Source of the DNA: Longilinea sp964536805
Lineage (GTDB): Bacteria; Chloroflexota; Anaerolineae; Anaerolineales; Anaerolineaceae
Direction of reading: 5' to 3'
DNA length: 26,601 nt
Assembly (NCBI GenBank): GCA_964536805.1
Contig: CAZHYQ010000029.1
Span: forward strand, 1-26,601
The notes under the pieces: generated by a model
The model's database searches: none
Told to the model about the DNA's origin: nothing
Seen by the model: the letters and a program-made list of their open reading frames with translations, nothing else
Made by a program: the position numbers and the translations under genes
Shown: positions 1 to 7,091 of the stretch, piece after piece
How the letters are laid out: each line of letters begins with the position of its first letter
Numbering within the stretch: the first letter of the stretch is position 1

Positions 1-1683
1 CCGCCCTTCGAGGCCGATTCGGCCATGACGCTGATGATGATGCACCTGCACGACCCCGTGCCAGACCTTAACCAACTGCATCCCGGCATCCCGGAAGAGG
101 TGCGCGCCATTGTCAATCGCGCCCTGGAGAAGGACCGCGCCAACCGCTTCCAATCCGGCGCCGAAATGGCCGCCGCGATGGAGGCTGCTTTACAGAGCGT
201 GCGCGCGGAAAATGAATTGACCTCGCCCAAGCCTGTCCCGCCCCCTGCGGCTGTTCCGGAACCTGTGCCTGATCAGGCGGTCACGGTTGAAAAACCCGTC
301 CCGCAGCCAGCTCCCGTTCTGGCAACATTCGTGGAGCCGGTTCCGCAGGCCGAGACGGTCATCGAGCCTGCCCCGCCCCCACCGCAAGCAGGCGCGGCAA
401 CCTTTGTCGAACAGCCAACGCCCGCTGTGCCTTCACGGCCGGTCCCGGCTGCCCGGCAAGCCCCGCCGGTTGCCAAACGCAAGCTGCCGCTGGCGGCCAT
501 CATTGCCGCGGCATTGGTGGTTTTGGGCGGCGGAGGTTTCCTGCTGTTCAAACAATTGTCCTCCGCCGGAACCGTTCCCGGACAAATTCCGGCTGCCACC
601 CTGCCGGCCAGCGCCACCGTCGCGGCAGCCCTGCCGACCCTGGCCCCCACCCCGACTGCCACGCTTGAGCCGACGACCGAACCCAGCCGGACGCCGGCCC
701 CCACCCATACCCCGGCGCCAACCGCCACCGAAGCCCCGCCTGCCGTGCTGGCCGTTGGCGGCGCCGACCGGTTGGCCTACGTGCAAAACAGCGAGATTTG
801 GACGGCCAATGTCGACGGCAGCGAGGTGAAGCAGCTCACCAGCGACGGCACCAGCAAGAAGTACCTGCGCTGGCTGCTGGACGGGCAGGGGCTTTCCTAC
901 ATCAGCGGCAAATGTCTGCAGACCGTCGACCTGGCGGGCACTGTGGCCACGGTGACCTGCTTCAACAACGCCACTTATTTTGATTCATTCGAGGTTTCGC
1001 CCGACGGCAAACGCGTGGCGCTCAGCGTGGACCGCCAGCTCTACCTGCTGCCCTTCGACCTGGCGCGCCTGGCTCAGGCCGACACGCACCCCGAACTGGT
1101 CGCTCTGGCGGATTGCAAGGAGCTGGCGCCCTACCAGCGCAACGCGGTGCTTTCCAGCCGCTGGTCCAAAGATAGCTCATCGCTGGCTGCCATTGCGCTC
1201 GGCGTGCTGGCCGACGGGCGGCGCGGCGAAGTCGTCGAGATCATTGCGGTTGATAAGTGCATCGCCAACCCGGTGGTGCAGCTGCAATTCCCCGAGCCGC
1301 ACTTCGCCCTGAGCGAATACACCCGCACCCCCAGCCTGCCCGGCTTCACCTGGGACGGCGAGTCGCTGTTTGTGATGAACGGTCTTACGCGCAATGAAGG
1401 CTTTGGCGACCTGCACATCTTCAACCGCGAGACCTTCAAAGTCACCGTCAATGCCAACCCGGTGGAGGGGCGCTGCTGCTACCGCGACCCCGCCTTCAGC
1501 CCGGACGGCAAGTACCTGCTGTTCGCCTTCCAGGATATCACCCTGGGGTCAGCCAGCAAAACCCAGCTCTATTACGTGCCCTTCGGCTCGTTTGGCACCG
1601 GCGCAACCTATCAGGCGCTGCCGCTGCCCGAGTTCACCAACCCCAAGGAAGCCCCGCAGGCCGTGCTGCGGCCGGTAAAGTGA
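1..1683 (+). CDS. Membrane Ser/Thr protein kinase with C-terminal propeller-like sensor domain (5' partial)
   Basis: The reading frame is open from base 1, so the start and most of the kinase domain lie left of the window. Bases 1-200 encode the end of a Hanks-type kinase C-lobe (HLHDPVPDL, then a KDRANRFQSGAEM segment typical of the last kinase helices). Bases about 220-480 encode a Pro/Ala/Val-rich linker. One membrane segment follows (about 484-549; LPLAAIIAAALVVLGGGGF), then a Pro/Thr-rich stalk. From about 745 the protein has WD40/TolB-like repeats (for example NSEIWTANVDGSEVKQLTSD, and two SPDGK motifs). This is the PknB-like layout: cytoplasmic kinase, single membrane helix, extracytoplasmic propeller that could sense a ligand or the envelope. 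Substrate and signal are unknown. The stop is TGA at 1681. Family assignment is confident; the propeller fold is inferred from repeat motifs. Confidence 0.88.
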   Translation, partial: PPFEADSAMTLMMMHLHDPVPDLNQLHPGIPEEVRAIVNRALEKDRANRFQSGAEMAAAMEAALQSVRAENELTSPKPVPPPAAVPEPVPDQAVTVEKPVPQPAPVLATFVEPVPQAETVIEPAPPPPQAGAATFVEQPTPAVPSRPVPAARQAPPVAKRKLPLAAIIAAALVVLGGGGFLLFKQLSSAGTVPGQIPAATLPASATVAAALPTLAPTPTATLEPTTEPSRTPAPTHTPAPTATEAPPAVLAVGGADRLAYVQNSEIWTANVDGSEVKQLTSDGTSKKYLRWLLDGQGLSYISGKCLQTVDLAGTVATVTCFNNATYFDSFEVSPDGKRVALSVDRQLYLLPFDLARLAQADTHPELVALADCKELAPYQRNAVLSSRWSKDSSSLAAIALGVLADGRRGEVVEIIAVDKCIANPVVQLQFPEPHFALSEYTRTPSLPGFTWDGESLFVMNGLTRNEGFGDLHIFNRETFKVTVNANPVEGRCCYRDPAFSPDGKYLLFAFQDITLGSASKTQLYYVPFGSFGTGATYQALPLPEFTNPKEAPQAVLRPVK

Positions 1684-1708
1684 TGGCCCCGCAGGAGTCA
1701 GGCGGAAT

Positions 1709-1738
1709 TGTCACCCTGAGCGCAGCGAAGGGTCTCAG
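1709..1738 (+). repeat. Single REP-like half-unit
   Basis: This is one arm of a dispersed repeat: TGTCACCCTGAGCGCAGCGA followed by AGGGTCTC. The same arm occurs at 16279-16297, 18530-18557 and 26211-26238, where it is paired with an inverted partner. Here no partner is present. It lies 26 bases after the kinase stop codon. Confidence 0.7.
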
Positions 1739-1739
1739 A

Positions 1740-1896
1740 TGTAGGGGGTGGGTGCATGGGCAAAAGGAGGCTGGTTTTTAGAGTCCCGTTAACTGCCCCG
1801 CAACCCACCAACAATGACCATTGCAATTGGTGGGTTTCGGGGAAAATGAATTGATTCCCATCATTATTGTTTACTTGCCCCTTCGCCCACCCTACA
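1740..1896. repeat. Palindromic MITE/REP-like element, copy 1
   Basis: The outer ends are imperfect inverted repeats: TGTAGGGGGTGGGTGCATGG on the left, and on the right the reverse complement of TGTAGGGTGGGCGAAGGGGC. Inside, at 1788-1842, is a strong nested hairpin: CCCCG and AACCCACCAA pair with TTGGTGGGTT and CGGGG, around an inner CAATG-AC-CATTG palindrome. The 55-base core matches 2389-2443 at 51 of 55 positions. The GTAG start followed by a palindrome resembles REP sequences mobilised by RAYT-type Y1 transposases, but no such gene is in the window. With the copy at 2342-2467 it brackets the small gene at 2037-2315. Confidence 0.75.
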
Positions 1897-2036
1897 ACTG
1901 GACAGCGCCTTGTTCCTCTCTCTAGCTTACCAAATAATAAGATACAGGAGTACGTTCAACCCTCTACGAGGGCAAGCAACGGAACGCACGATTCACTCAC
2001 ATCTCTACCTGTTGAGAGCAACATTAAGCTAGTGTT

Positions 2037-2315
2037 CTACCAAAATCGATTTGACCTTTTAATGGCCATATTTATTGAGCGTATCGCTGCCCTAATATCA
2101 CTTTGCAAGAGTATAAGATAATCCATATTTATTGCTCTATTAAGCTCTTCAAAGGCAAATCGTAATTCACCTAACCTCTCAGATGGAAGAAGCCCTCCTC
2201 TATCTATTGCAGTCTGTAGAAGCTCTATAGAATTAACATCGCCATGAGCTTTTGCTTCTTCAATTAGCTCATTAGCGAAGCTATAAATATCTTCAGTAAA
2301 CCTAAATTCTCGCAT
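2037..2315 (-). CDS. Unrecognised 92-residue protein on an AT-rich island
   Basis: I do not recognise a family. The product begins MREFRFTEDIYSFANELIEE and looks helical and soluble, with many charged residues, no signal peptide and no membrane segment. An AAAGGA Shine-Dalgarno lies about 6 bases before the ATG, which supports expression. The gene and flanks (about 1850-2340) are visibly AT-richer than neighbours on both sides, and the unit sits between two related hairpin elements (1740-1896 and 2342-2467); both suggest acquisition by transfer. A hairpin at 1953-1981 (CCCTC-TAC-GAGGG within CGTT/AACG) lies downstream of the stop but lacks a U-run. An immunity-like or cassette-borne protein is possible, but this is only a guess. 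Confidence 0.6.
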   Translation of the reverse strand: MREFRFTEDIYSFANELIEEAKAHGDVNSIELLQTAIDRGGLLPSERLGELRFAFEELNRAINMDYLILLQSDIRAAIRSINMAIKRSNRFW

Positions 2316-2341
2316 GGTTTTCCTTTATTGCATACTAAAGT

Positions 2342-2467
2342 GCGTAGAGTGGTTGAAAGGGCAAAACAGCTCATGTTTTAAGAATCGTGTTGACTGCCCC
2401 CCAACCCACCAACAATGACCATTGCAATCGGTGGGTTTCAGGGCGAGTCCCTTCACCCACCCTAACG
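2342..2467. repeat. Palindromic MITE/REP-like element, copy 2
   Basis: This is a shorter relative of the element at 1740-1896. The left end reads GCGTAGAGTGGTTGAAAGGG; the right end, read in reverse complement, is GCGTTAGGGTGGGTGAAGGG. The core hairpin at 2389-2443 differs from copy 1 at four bases, and about 35 bases between core and right end are missing. It ends five bases from the stop codon of the YdeI/OmdA gene, so it could also act as a 3' hairpin for that transcript. Confidence 0.72.
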
Positions 2468-2471
2468 CTTA

Positions 2472-3050
2472 CTACCTCTCCCCAATCCTGAACTCCGGCA
2501 GCCGTTCCCCCTTGGCTGAGTACTCGATCAGCTTCTCCAGCCGCTTCAGCCGGGTCGCCTCCTGTTTGGCGCTCAGAATGAACCAGCTCACCCCCTTGCG
2601 GTAGGAGGGGGGCTGCGATTGGAAGTAGCTCCAGGCAGCCTCGTTCTGCTGCAGCAGCGTGTTATACGGCTCCTCCAGCTCGGCGCGGCGCTGCTCGTAG
2701 GAATAGATGCCGGATTTGTTCTCCTTGCGCGCCTCGAAGGCTTTCAACCCGGCCGGGGTCATGCGGCCGGCGGCGATCAGGCGCTCGGCGCTGGCGATAT
2801 TGACCGCGCTCCACACGCTGCCCGGACGGCGCGGCGAAAAGCGGTTGCAGTAGCTGGCTTCGTCGATGCGCGTGCGCACGCCGTCGATCCAACCGAAGCA
2901 CAACGCTTCATCCACCGATTCGGGCCAGGTGATGCTCGCTTTGCCCGAGCCAACTTTGTAATAACCGACCATCAGTTCGGTGGCTGTGGCGTGATGCACT
3001 TCCAGCCAGGCGCGGAAGTCGGCAGACGTTGGAAAAAAGACAGGTTCCAT
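2472..3050 (-). CDS. YdeI/OmpD-associated (OmdA) family protein
   Basis: The 192-residue product matches the YdeI/OmdA family along its length. It has the N-terminal F-x-s-x-x-d-F-R-x-W-L segment with HHATATELMVGYYKVGSGK, then SVDEALCFGWIDGVRTRIDE, then FSPRRPGSVWSAVN, and a C-terminal helix rich in Arg and Lys (SAKQEATRLKRLEKLIEYSA). Members are soluble proteins linked in the literature to protection against some peptides or bacteriocins, but the biochemical role is not settled. A GAGGG Shine-Dalgarno sits 7-8 bases before the ATG. The length is normal for the family. The last helix resembles the remnant at 6906-7079, which suggests this genome once had a second copy nearby. Confidence 0.9.
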   Translation of the reverse strand: MEPVFFPTSADFRAWLEVHHATATELMVGYYKVGSGKASITWPESVDEALCFGWIDGVRTRIDEASYCNRFSPRRPGSVWSAVNIASAERLIAAGRMTPAGLKAFEARKENKSGIYSYEQRRAELEEPYNTLLQQNEAAWSYFQSQPPSYRKGVSWFILSAKQEATRLKRLEKLIEYSAKGERLPEFRIGER

Positions 3051-3102
3051 GGATGTACCCTCATAATATCTGGCAGCAACATGATTCCTGCCGGTTGATG
3101 GC

Positions 3103-3333
3103 TTATTCGGGCGGCGAACTTGTTTTGGATGCCAGCCAGTACAGCAGGATCAAGGTTGGTACAACATAGGGAAAGATACCATAAAATGTATCGCTGACCG
3201 AGTGTGAATTGCGGTCGACGACCACGAACACCTGAACGCAAAAAATCAGGGCCAACAGGCAGGCCAGAATTCCCTGCCAGCTGGTGGGGCGGTAAATCCA
3301 GCCCCAGGCTTTGAACCAGTTTGGGTGTTTCAT
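3103..3333 (-). CDS. Small hypothetical membrane protein
   Basis: This 76-residue protein starts MKHPNWFKAWGWIYRPTSWQ, has a hydrophobic helix at about 22-39 (ILACLLALIFCVQVFVVV) and a second at about 52-68 (GIFPYVVPTLILLYWLAS), with DRNSHSVSDT between them. This resembles a small family of two-helix proteins of unknown function found next to unrelated genes; I know no function for it. A GGGAG Shine-Dalgarno lies 6-7 bases before the ATG. It is upstream of the YdeI/OmdA gene on the same strand, 52 bases apart, so the two may be co-transcribed. Confidence 0.75.
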   Translation of the reverse strand: MKHPNWFKAWGWIYRPTSWQGILACLLALIFCVQVFVVVDRNSHSVSDTFYGIFPYVVPTLILLYWLASKTSSPPE

Positions 3334-3495
3334 TCAGCGCTCCCTTCACTAATAAATACCACTAGTGAGATTTTCCAGCAAGCGGCAGCGCAGGTCAAGC
3401 ACCCGGGTGCAGGTTCATGCACCCGCCTCCCGCCACCATGCGATTTTAGCCGCACTCCATAATTGTCCCCCACATACCTCCCAACAATAATTCAT

Positions 3496-3523
3496 TTGGT
3501 AGTAGAATTGCGGTTGCTATTAA
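3496..3523 (+). promoter_or_regulatory. Possible sigma70-type promoter of the CGNR gene
   Basis: TTGGTA and TATTAA are separated by 16 bases, about 36 bases upstream of the chosen ATG at 3560. The match is moderate (-35 four of six). The region is AT-rich compared with its surroundings. Confidence 0.35.
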
Positions 3524-3559
3524 TTACTTGTCAAAACCACTTTGGGGGTAATTTACGGC

Positions 3560-4177
3560 ATGCCGAATATCATCCGAAACATCCAATCGCTGGATCTTGT
3601 TGGCGGGGCTGGGTGCCTGGATTTTGCCAATACGATCAATTCCCGCACAGCTCCGGAATATGATTTCCTGCGGGACTATGCGGACTTTGTCGACTGGACG
3701 GTCAGGGCAGGGATCACTTCCGCGAACCAGTGCAGCCACCTGAAGAACATGGCCAGCCAGGATGCCAGCCGGGCAAATGCCGCTTTCGTGAAAGCCCTGC
3801 ACTACCGGGAAATTATTTACCAGCTTTTCCGCAAGGTCGCCAGAAAGATCGAGCCCGACCCGGTGGAACTGCGGCTTTTCCTGCACCTGTATTCCGACGC
3901 GCTGGTGCACGGCGAATTTGCCCGCGGCGAAAACCATTTCAATATCGAGTGGCAACGCGCCGCCGATCTCGAATCACCCATGTGGCCCATTCTCAATTCC
4001 GCCGCACAGATCCTGTTTTCGGATGAGTTGGCGCACATCAAGGAATGTCCCAATTGCGGCTGGCTGTTCGCGGACCGCTCCAAGAATCAGAGCCGTAAAT
4101 GGTGCAGCATGGAAACCTGCGGCGCGCGCGCCAAGATGCGCCGTTATCAGAAAAAGCAGCTCGCGGTTAAGCCCTGA
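3560..4177 (+). CDS. CGNR zinc-finger (ABATE-domain) putative transcriptional regulator
   Basis: The 205-residue product has an N-terminal ABATE-type stress domain (GAGCLDFANTINSR near residues 17-29) and a C-terminal treble-clef-like zinc finger with Cys163, Cys166, Cys182 and Cys187. Proteins of this family are presumed DNA-binding regulators, often near stress or detoxification genes. The eponymous C-G-N-R motif here reads C-G-A-R (187-190). I chose ATG 3560 over an in-frame TTG at 3542, because that TTG overlaps the only purine-rich Shine-Dalgarno-like run (GGGGG at 3544-3548). It stands alone between opposing genes and ends at a strong hairpin terminator. Targets cannot be deduced. Confidence 0.88.
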   Translation: MPNIIRNIQSLDLVGGAGCLDFANTINSRTAPEYDFLRDYADFVDWTVRAGITSANQCSHLKNMASQDASRANAAFVKALHYREIIYQLFRKVARKIEPDPVELRLFLHLYSDALVHGEFARGENHFNIEWQRAADLESPMWPILNSAAQILFSDELAHIKECPNCGWLFADRSKNQSRKWCSMETCGARAKMRRYQKKQLAVKP

Positions 4178-4216
4178 TCTCTTGATTTCTCGTTACCTGC
4201 CATTGATACCATTCAT

Positions 4217-4244
4217 AAAGCACCTCCCGCGGGAGATGCTTTTT
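4217..4244 (+). terminator. Rho-independent terminator after the CGNR gene
   Basis: AAAGCA-C-CTCCC, loop GC, GGGAG-A-TGCTTT, followed by further T residues. The stem is about 11 bp with one mismatch. On the other strand the hairpin is followed by TTTA, so it may also serve the converging gene that ends at 4261. Confidence 0.85.
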
Positions 4245-4260
4245 GCGGCGCCCAGCCAAT

Positions 4261-4839
4261 TTAGCGCGCGTCGGTTTTTGGGTACAGCCAGAAATGAAAC
4301 AGGCGCGTGATCCACGGCATGATGACATAGGTCATCAGGGGCACCAGCACCAGTAATGAGAACAGCACCAGCAGCGACCGGGGCAGGCCACGAAAGACGG
4401 CGGCGATCAACGTGCTGATCAACAACAGCGGCGGGTAAAGTCCCAGGATGGTGAGGATTGCCATTTTGTACCGCGCCGGCGGAGCGGAGGGGACTGGCGC
4501 TCCCGGCAGGCTGAAAAACGATTGAAAACCGTCTAACTCCTGAACCGACAGCTCGCCCACCGTCATGCCTTCCGATTCTTGCAGATATTCCTCCCGTTCA
4601 CGCGAGGCCATAAAGGCTTTCAGGTGGTCAAAGGTATCAAAGCGGGCCACCATGACATATTCAGGATGGGCACTGTCGCGCGGGCGGATCACATTGGTGC
4701 CGAGGAATCCCTCGAATTGCCTGGCAATCGGGATCATGCCCTGGGTCCATGCTTCAAAATCCTGCATTCGCTCAGGCTTTACGCGCCGCACGATGACGGC
4801 TGTGACGGGTTCTGCAACCGGTTCAAAGGGATTTTCCAT
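4261..4839 (-). CDS. ABM-domain protein with two C-terminal membrane helices
   Basis: Residues about 12-95 form an antibiotic-biosynthesis-monooxygenase (ABM) type ferredoxin-like domain: TAVIVRRVKPERMQDFEAW, then FEGFLGTNVIRP, then EYVMVARFDTFDHLKAF. A short Pro-rich linker leads to hydrophobic helices at about 126-149 and 156-177. Membrane-anchored ABM proteins of this layout are known, but their substrates are not; heme or quinone-like oxidation is only analogy. A longer in-frame start exists at 4887, but ATG 4839 is preceded by GGAGGTAA at good spacing and gives a 192-residue protein. A GCCACC/GGTGGC hairpin lies in the leader (4883-4900). The gene is downstream of the peptide permeases on the same strand, with a 138-base AT-rich gap, so it probably has its own promoter. 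Confidence 0.82.
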   Translation of the reverse strand: MENPFEPVAEPVTAVIVRRVKPERMQDFEAWTQGMIPIARQFEGFLGTNVIRPRDSAHPEYVMVARFDTFDHLKAFMASREREEYLQESEGMTVGELSVQELDGFQSFFSLPGAPVPSAPPARYKMAILTILGLYPPLLLISTLIAAVFRGLPRSLLVLFSLLVLVPLMTYVIMPWITRLFHFWLYPKTDAR

Positions 4840-4977
4840 CCAGGTTACCTCCGCCTCTTTGTCAAATGAAATTCTATAGCCTGCCACCCAGCCAGGTGGC
4901 TGAGGACAGTCAGATTATATAATAATTATTGACAGTTAATATCTATAATATCTAAATGAATCGCCCCAATATGCGGG

Positions 4978-5880
4978 CTATTCCGGCCGCGAAATGCTTC
5001 TAATAAAATCGGCCAAGAAGATGAAGCTCATCGAGATCAGCAGGATGCACAGCGAGGGGATGATCAGCATCAGCGGGTTGCGGCTGATGGCAGAACGGCC
5101 CGAGAAGAACATGCCGCCCCAACTGACGACCGTGAAAGCGTTGTCCGCGTTGGGGCTGGTGACGCCGATGCCGATATAGCCCAACACCGCTTCGAGCAGG
5201 ATGACCGCGGGAATGTTGTTGATGATCCAGGCCAGGATGACGTGCAGTACGTTTGGCAGCAGGTGCTGCAGCAGGATGCGCCGGCGGGATGCGCCTAGCG
5301 AAATGGCCGCCTCGACAAACAGCTCGCTTTTGAGCTGCATCACGCTGACGCGCACCAGCCGCGCCAGCCCAACCCAACTGACCGCCGCGAAACCCGCCAC
5401 CAGCGTGATCATGCCGTTCAGCCAGGAGGCCTTCAGCAGGCTGCGCATGACCAGGATGATGATCACCATGAACATGATGCCCGGCAGCGCTTGCAGCATG
5501 TCGCTGATGAACATGATCAGCCTGTCCAGCCGGCCGCCCAAATAACCGCTCAATAAACCAGCCAGCGTGCCCATCAGCGCCGCCAGCGGGACGGCGCACA
5601 ACGCCAGGAAGAAGGCGGTGCGCGTGCCGTACAACATGCGGCTGAGAATATCCCGTCCGTATTGATCGGTGCCCAGCGGATAACCCGCCCGCCCGGGTTC
5701 GAAGGCATTCTGCACCCAGGCCGGCGGCAGGTCCGACTGATCCAATCCCCATTCATACGGGTCGTGCGGCGCCAGCCAGGGGGCCAGCACCGCCACCACC
5801 CCCAGCGAGATCATCACCACCAGGCCAAACAGGATTCTTTTTGTACGCAGCGCGCGTTTCCAGAACGGATTGTTCGTCAC
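4978..5880 (-). CDS. Dipeptide/oligopeptide-type ABC transporter permease (DppC/OppC family)
   Basis: The 300-residue product has the N-terminal helix of DppC-type permeases (FGLVVMISLGVVAVLAPWLA), the LGTDQYGRDILSRMLYGTRT signature and a cytoplasmic coupling loop EAAISLGASRRRILLQHLLP that docks onto the ATPase. It should form the channel with the partner encoded at 5877-6905. The start is taken as GTG 5880, which overlaps the partner's TGA in a GTGA arrangement, a sign of translational coupling; the longer upstream reading (to 5931) would run deep into the other gene. No binding protein or ATPase gene is adjacent. The solute (peptide, nickel, sugar or other) cannot be told from permeases alone. 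Confidence 0.92.
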   Translation of the reverse strand: MTNNPFWKRALRTKRILFGLVVMISLGVVAVLAPWLAPHDPYEWGLDQSDLPPAWVQNAFEPGRAGYPLGTDQYGRDILSRMLYGTRTAFFLALCAVPLAALMGTLAGLLSGYLGGRLDRLIMFISDMLQALPGIMFMVIIILVMRSLLKASWLNGMITLVAGFAAVSWVGLARLVRVSVMQLKSELFVEAAISLGASRRRILLQHLLPNVLHVILAWIINNIPAVILLEAVLGYIGIGVTSPNADNAFTVVSWGGMFFSGRSAISRNPLMLIIPSLCILLISMSFIFLADFIRSISRPE

Positions 5881-6905
5881 GGCGCACCGGCCAGTTGGAC
5901 CGTGCGCAGGCGCGGATCCAGAATATCGCACAGGATTTCAATCAACACGTTCACCAGCGCAATGCCGGCGGCGTAGACCAGCGTTTGCCCCAGCACCATC
6001 GGGTAATCCAGCGCGAGCACGGCCAGCCAGAAACCGTGCCCAAATCCGGGAAACGCGTATAGATTTTCCACGATCAATAAACTGGTGAAAATTTCAAGCA
6101 GCGCCGGCCCCAGGAAGGTCACCAGCGGCACCAGCGCGTTGCGCAGCATATGGTCCCACAGGATGCGCGTGTTTGGCAGTCCTTTGGCGCGCGCGGTACG
6201 AACGTAATCTTCATGAAGGATGTTCGCCAGGGCGGCGTTCATCATGCGCGCGATGCTTGCCATCGGCATGACGGCCAGCACGACCGCCGGGACAATCCAG
6301 TCGCCTGGTTGGTTCCAATCCGGCAGGACTTTAATCACCTTCAACCAGGACGCCAGTACGAGGATCGCCAGCAGCCCGAGCACAAAATTGGGAATCGAAA
6401 TCAGCCCGGCCAGGCCGACCGAAATGGCGCGGCTGAGAGCCGTGCCTGATTTTAGCGCGCTCAGAATCCCGAGGGGAACCCCAATTCCCACGGCAATCAA
6501 CGCGGCCAAAAACACCAGGCGCAGCGAATTACCCACCTGGCTCTGCCAAAAAGTCTTTCCCTCTGGCGCGTCGAAAAGCACCGCCAGCACGGAACGGCCG
6601 CGCTGTTGGATGGAGGGGCCAAGATTGCCGCAGATCGCACCGCAGAATAATTTGCCCTGCTCATCGCGGTCGCCAATGATGTAACGCGTGAACTGGCGCC
6701 AGAGCGGCAAATCCAGGCCGAAGCGGCGCGAAAGCTCTTTCTGAATGCCTTGATCCACTTCCGCGCCAAGTTGCACGCGCGCCAGGGTGGAATAATTGCT
6801 CCACGGGTTGCCGGGAACGGCGTGCAACAGCAGGAACACGATCAGCGTCGTGCCCAGCGTCACCAGCATCACCCGGGAGATTTTTTGCAGCAGGAATTGA
6901 ATCAT
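5877..6905 (-). CDS. Dipeptide/oligopeptide-type ABC transporter permease (DppB/OppB family)
   Basis: This 342-residue permease begins MIQFLLQKISRVMLVTLGTT, the usual first helix of DppB-like proteins, and carries the coupling motif DYVRTARAKGLPNTRILWDH followed by PGFGHGFWLAVLALDYPMVL. A long extracytoplasmic insert (about residues 60-135, with RDEQGKLFCGAICGNLGPSI) is typical of the longer DppB subgroup. It is the first gene of a two-gene operon with the GTG-start partner. I see no Shine-Dalgarno before the ATG; a TATAAT lies about 19 bases upstream, so the 5' leader may be very short. Missing ATPase and binding protein imply they are encoded elsewhere. Confidence 0.92.
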   Translation of the reverse strand: MIQFLLQKISRVMLVTLGTTLIVFLLLHAVPGNPWSNYSTLARVQLGAEVDQGIQKELSRRFGLDLPLWRQFTRYIIGDRDEQGKLFCGAICGNLGPSIQQRGRSVLAVLFDAPEGKTFWQSQVGNSLRLVFLAALIAVGIGVPLGILSALKSGTALSRAISVGLAGLISIPNFVLGLLAILVLASWLKVIKVLPDWNQPGDWIVPAVVLAVMPMASIARMMNAALANILHEDYVRTARAKGLPNTRILWDHMLRNALVPLVTFLGPALLEIFTSLLIVENLYAFPGFGHGFWLAVLALDYPMVLGQTLVYAAGIALVNVLIEILCDILDPRLRTVQLAGAP

Positions 6906-7079
6906 GAGGAAGATTGCTTTGAAATCATTATACGCTGCCGGGCGCAGGCCTGGCAGCTTTGAACGCCATCCAACTTCCTTGAATTGTTCTCCGGTGTGAG
7001 CTTTGAGATTCTGAGCGACCTGTTGTACCGTCTTTTCAATCCGCTGCTGGCGTGTTTCCGGCCGTTTGGCCGTCTTTCA
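6906..7079 (-). pseudogene. Remnant of a YdeI/OmdA-family C-terminus
   Basis: After the stop codon of the VOC gene the same frame, following a second stop at 7079-7077, reads KTAKRPETRQQRIEKTVQQV and then AQNLKAHTGEQF. This is the typical last helix of YdeI/OmdA proteins and resembles SAKQEATRLKRLEKLIEYSA in the intact gene at 2472-3050. No start codon or N-terminal part is present, so it looks like the leftover 3' end of a deleted gene. The frame runs without a stop into the permease gene at 6905, which is coincidence or shows where the deletion joined. Confidence 0.5.
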
Positions 7080-7091
7080 ATTCCACCGCGC

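Noticed and set aside
273..786. Several Gly/Arg-rich open frames around the kinase linker
   Set aside because: They come from the Pro/Ala-rich low-complexity codons of the kinase gene read in other frames.
1740..2467. Integron gene cassette with attC sites around the gene at 2037-2315
   Set aside because: The hairpins have no GTTRRRY/RYYYAAC core sites in the right positions and no integrase is in the window.
4921..4950. TTGACA plus TATAAT on the plus strand in the gap before the peptide permeases
   Set aside because: The boxes are only 9 bases apart, too close for a sigma70 promoter, and no plus-strand gene follows.
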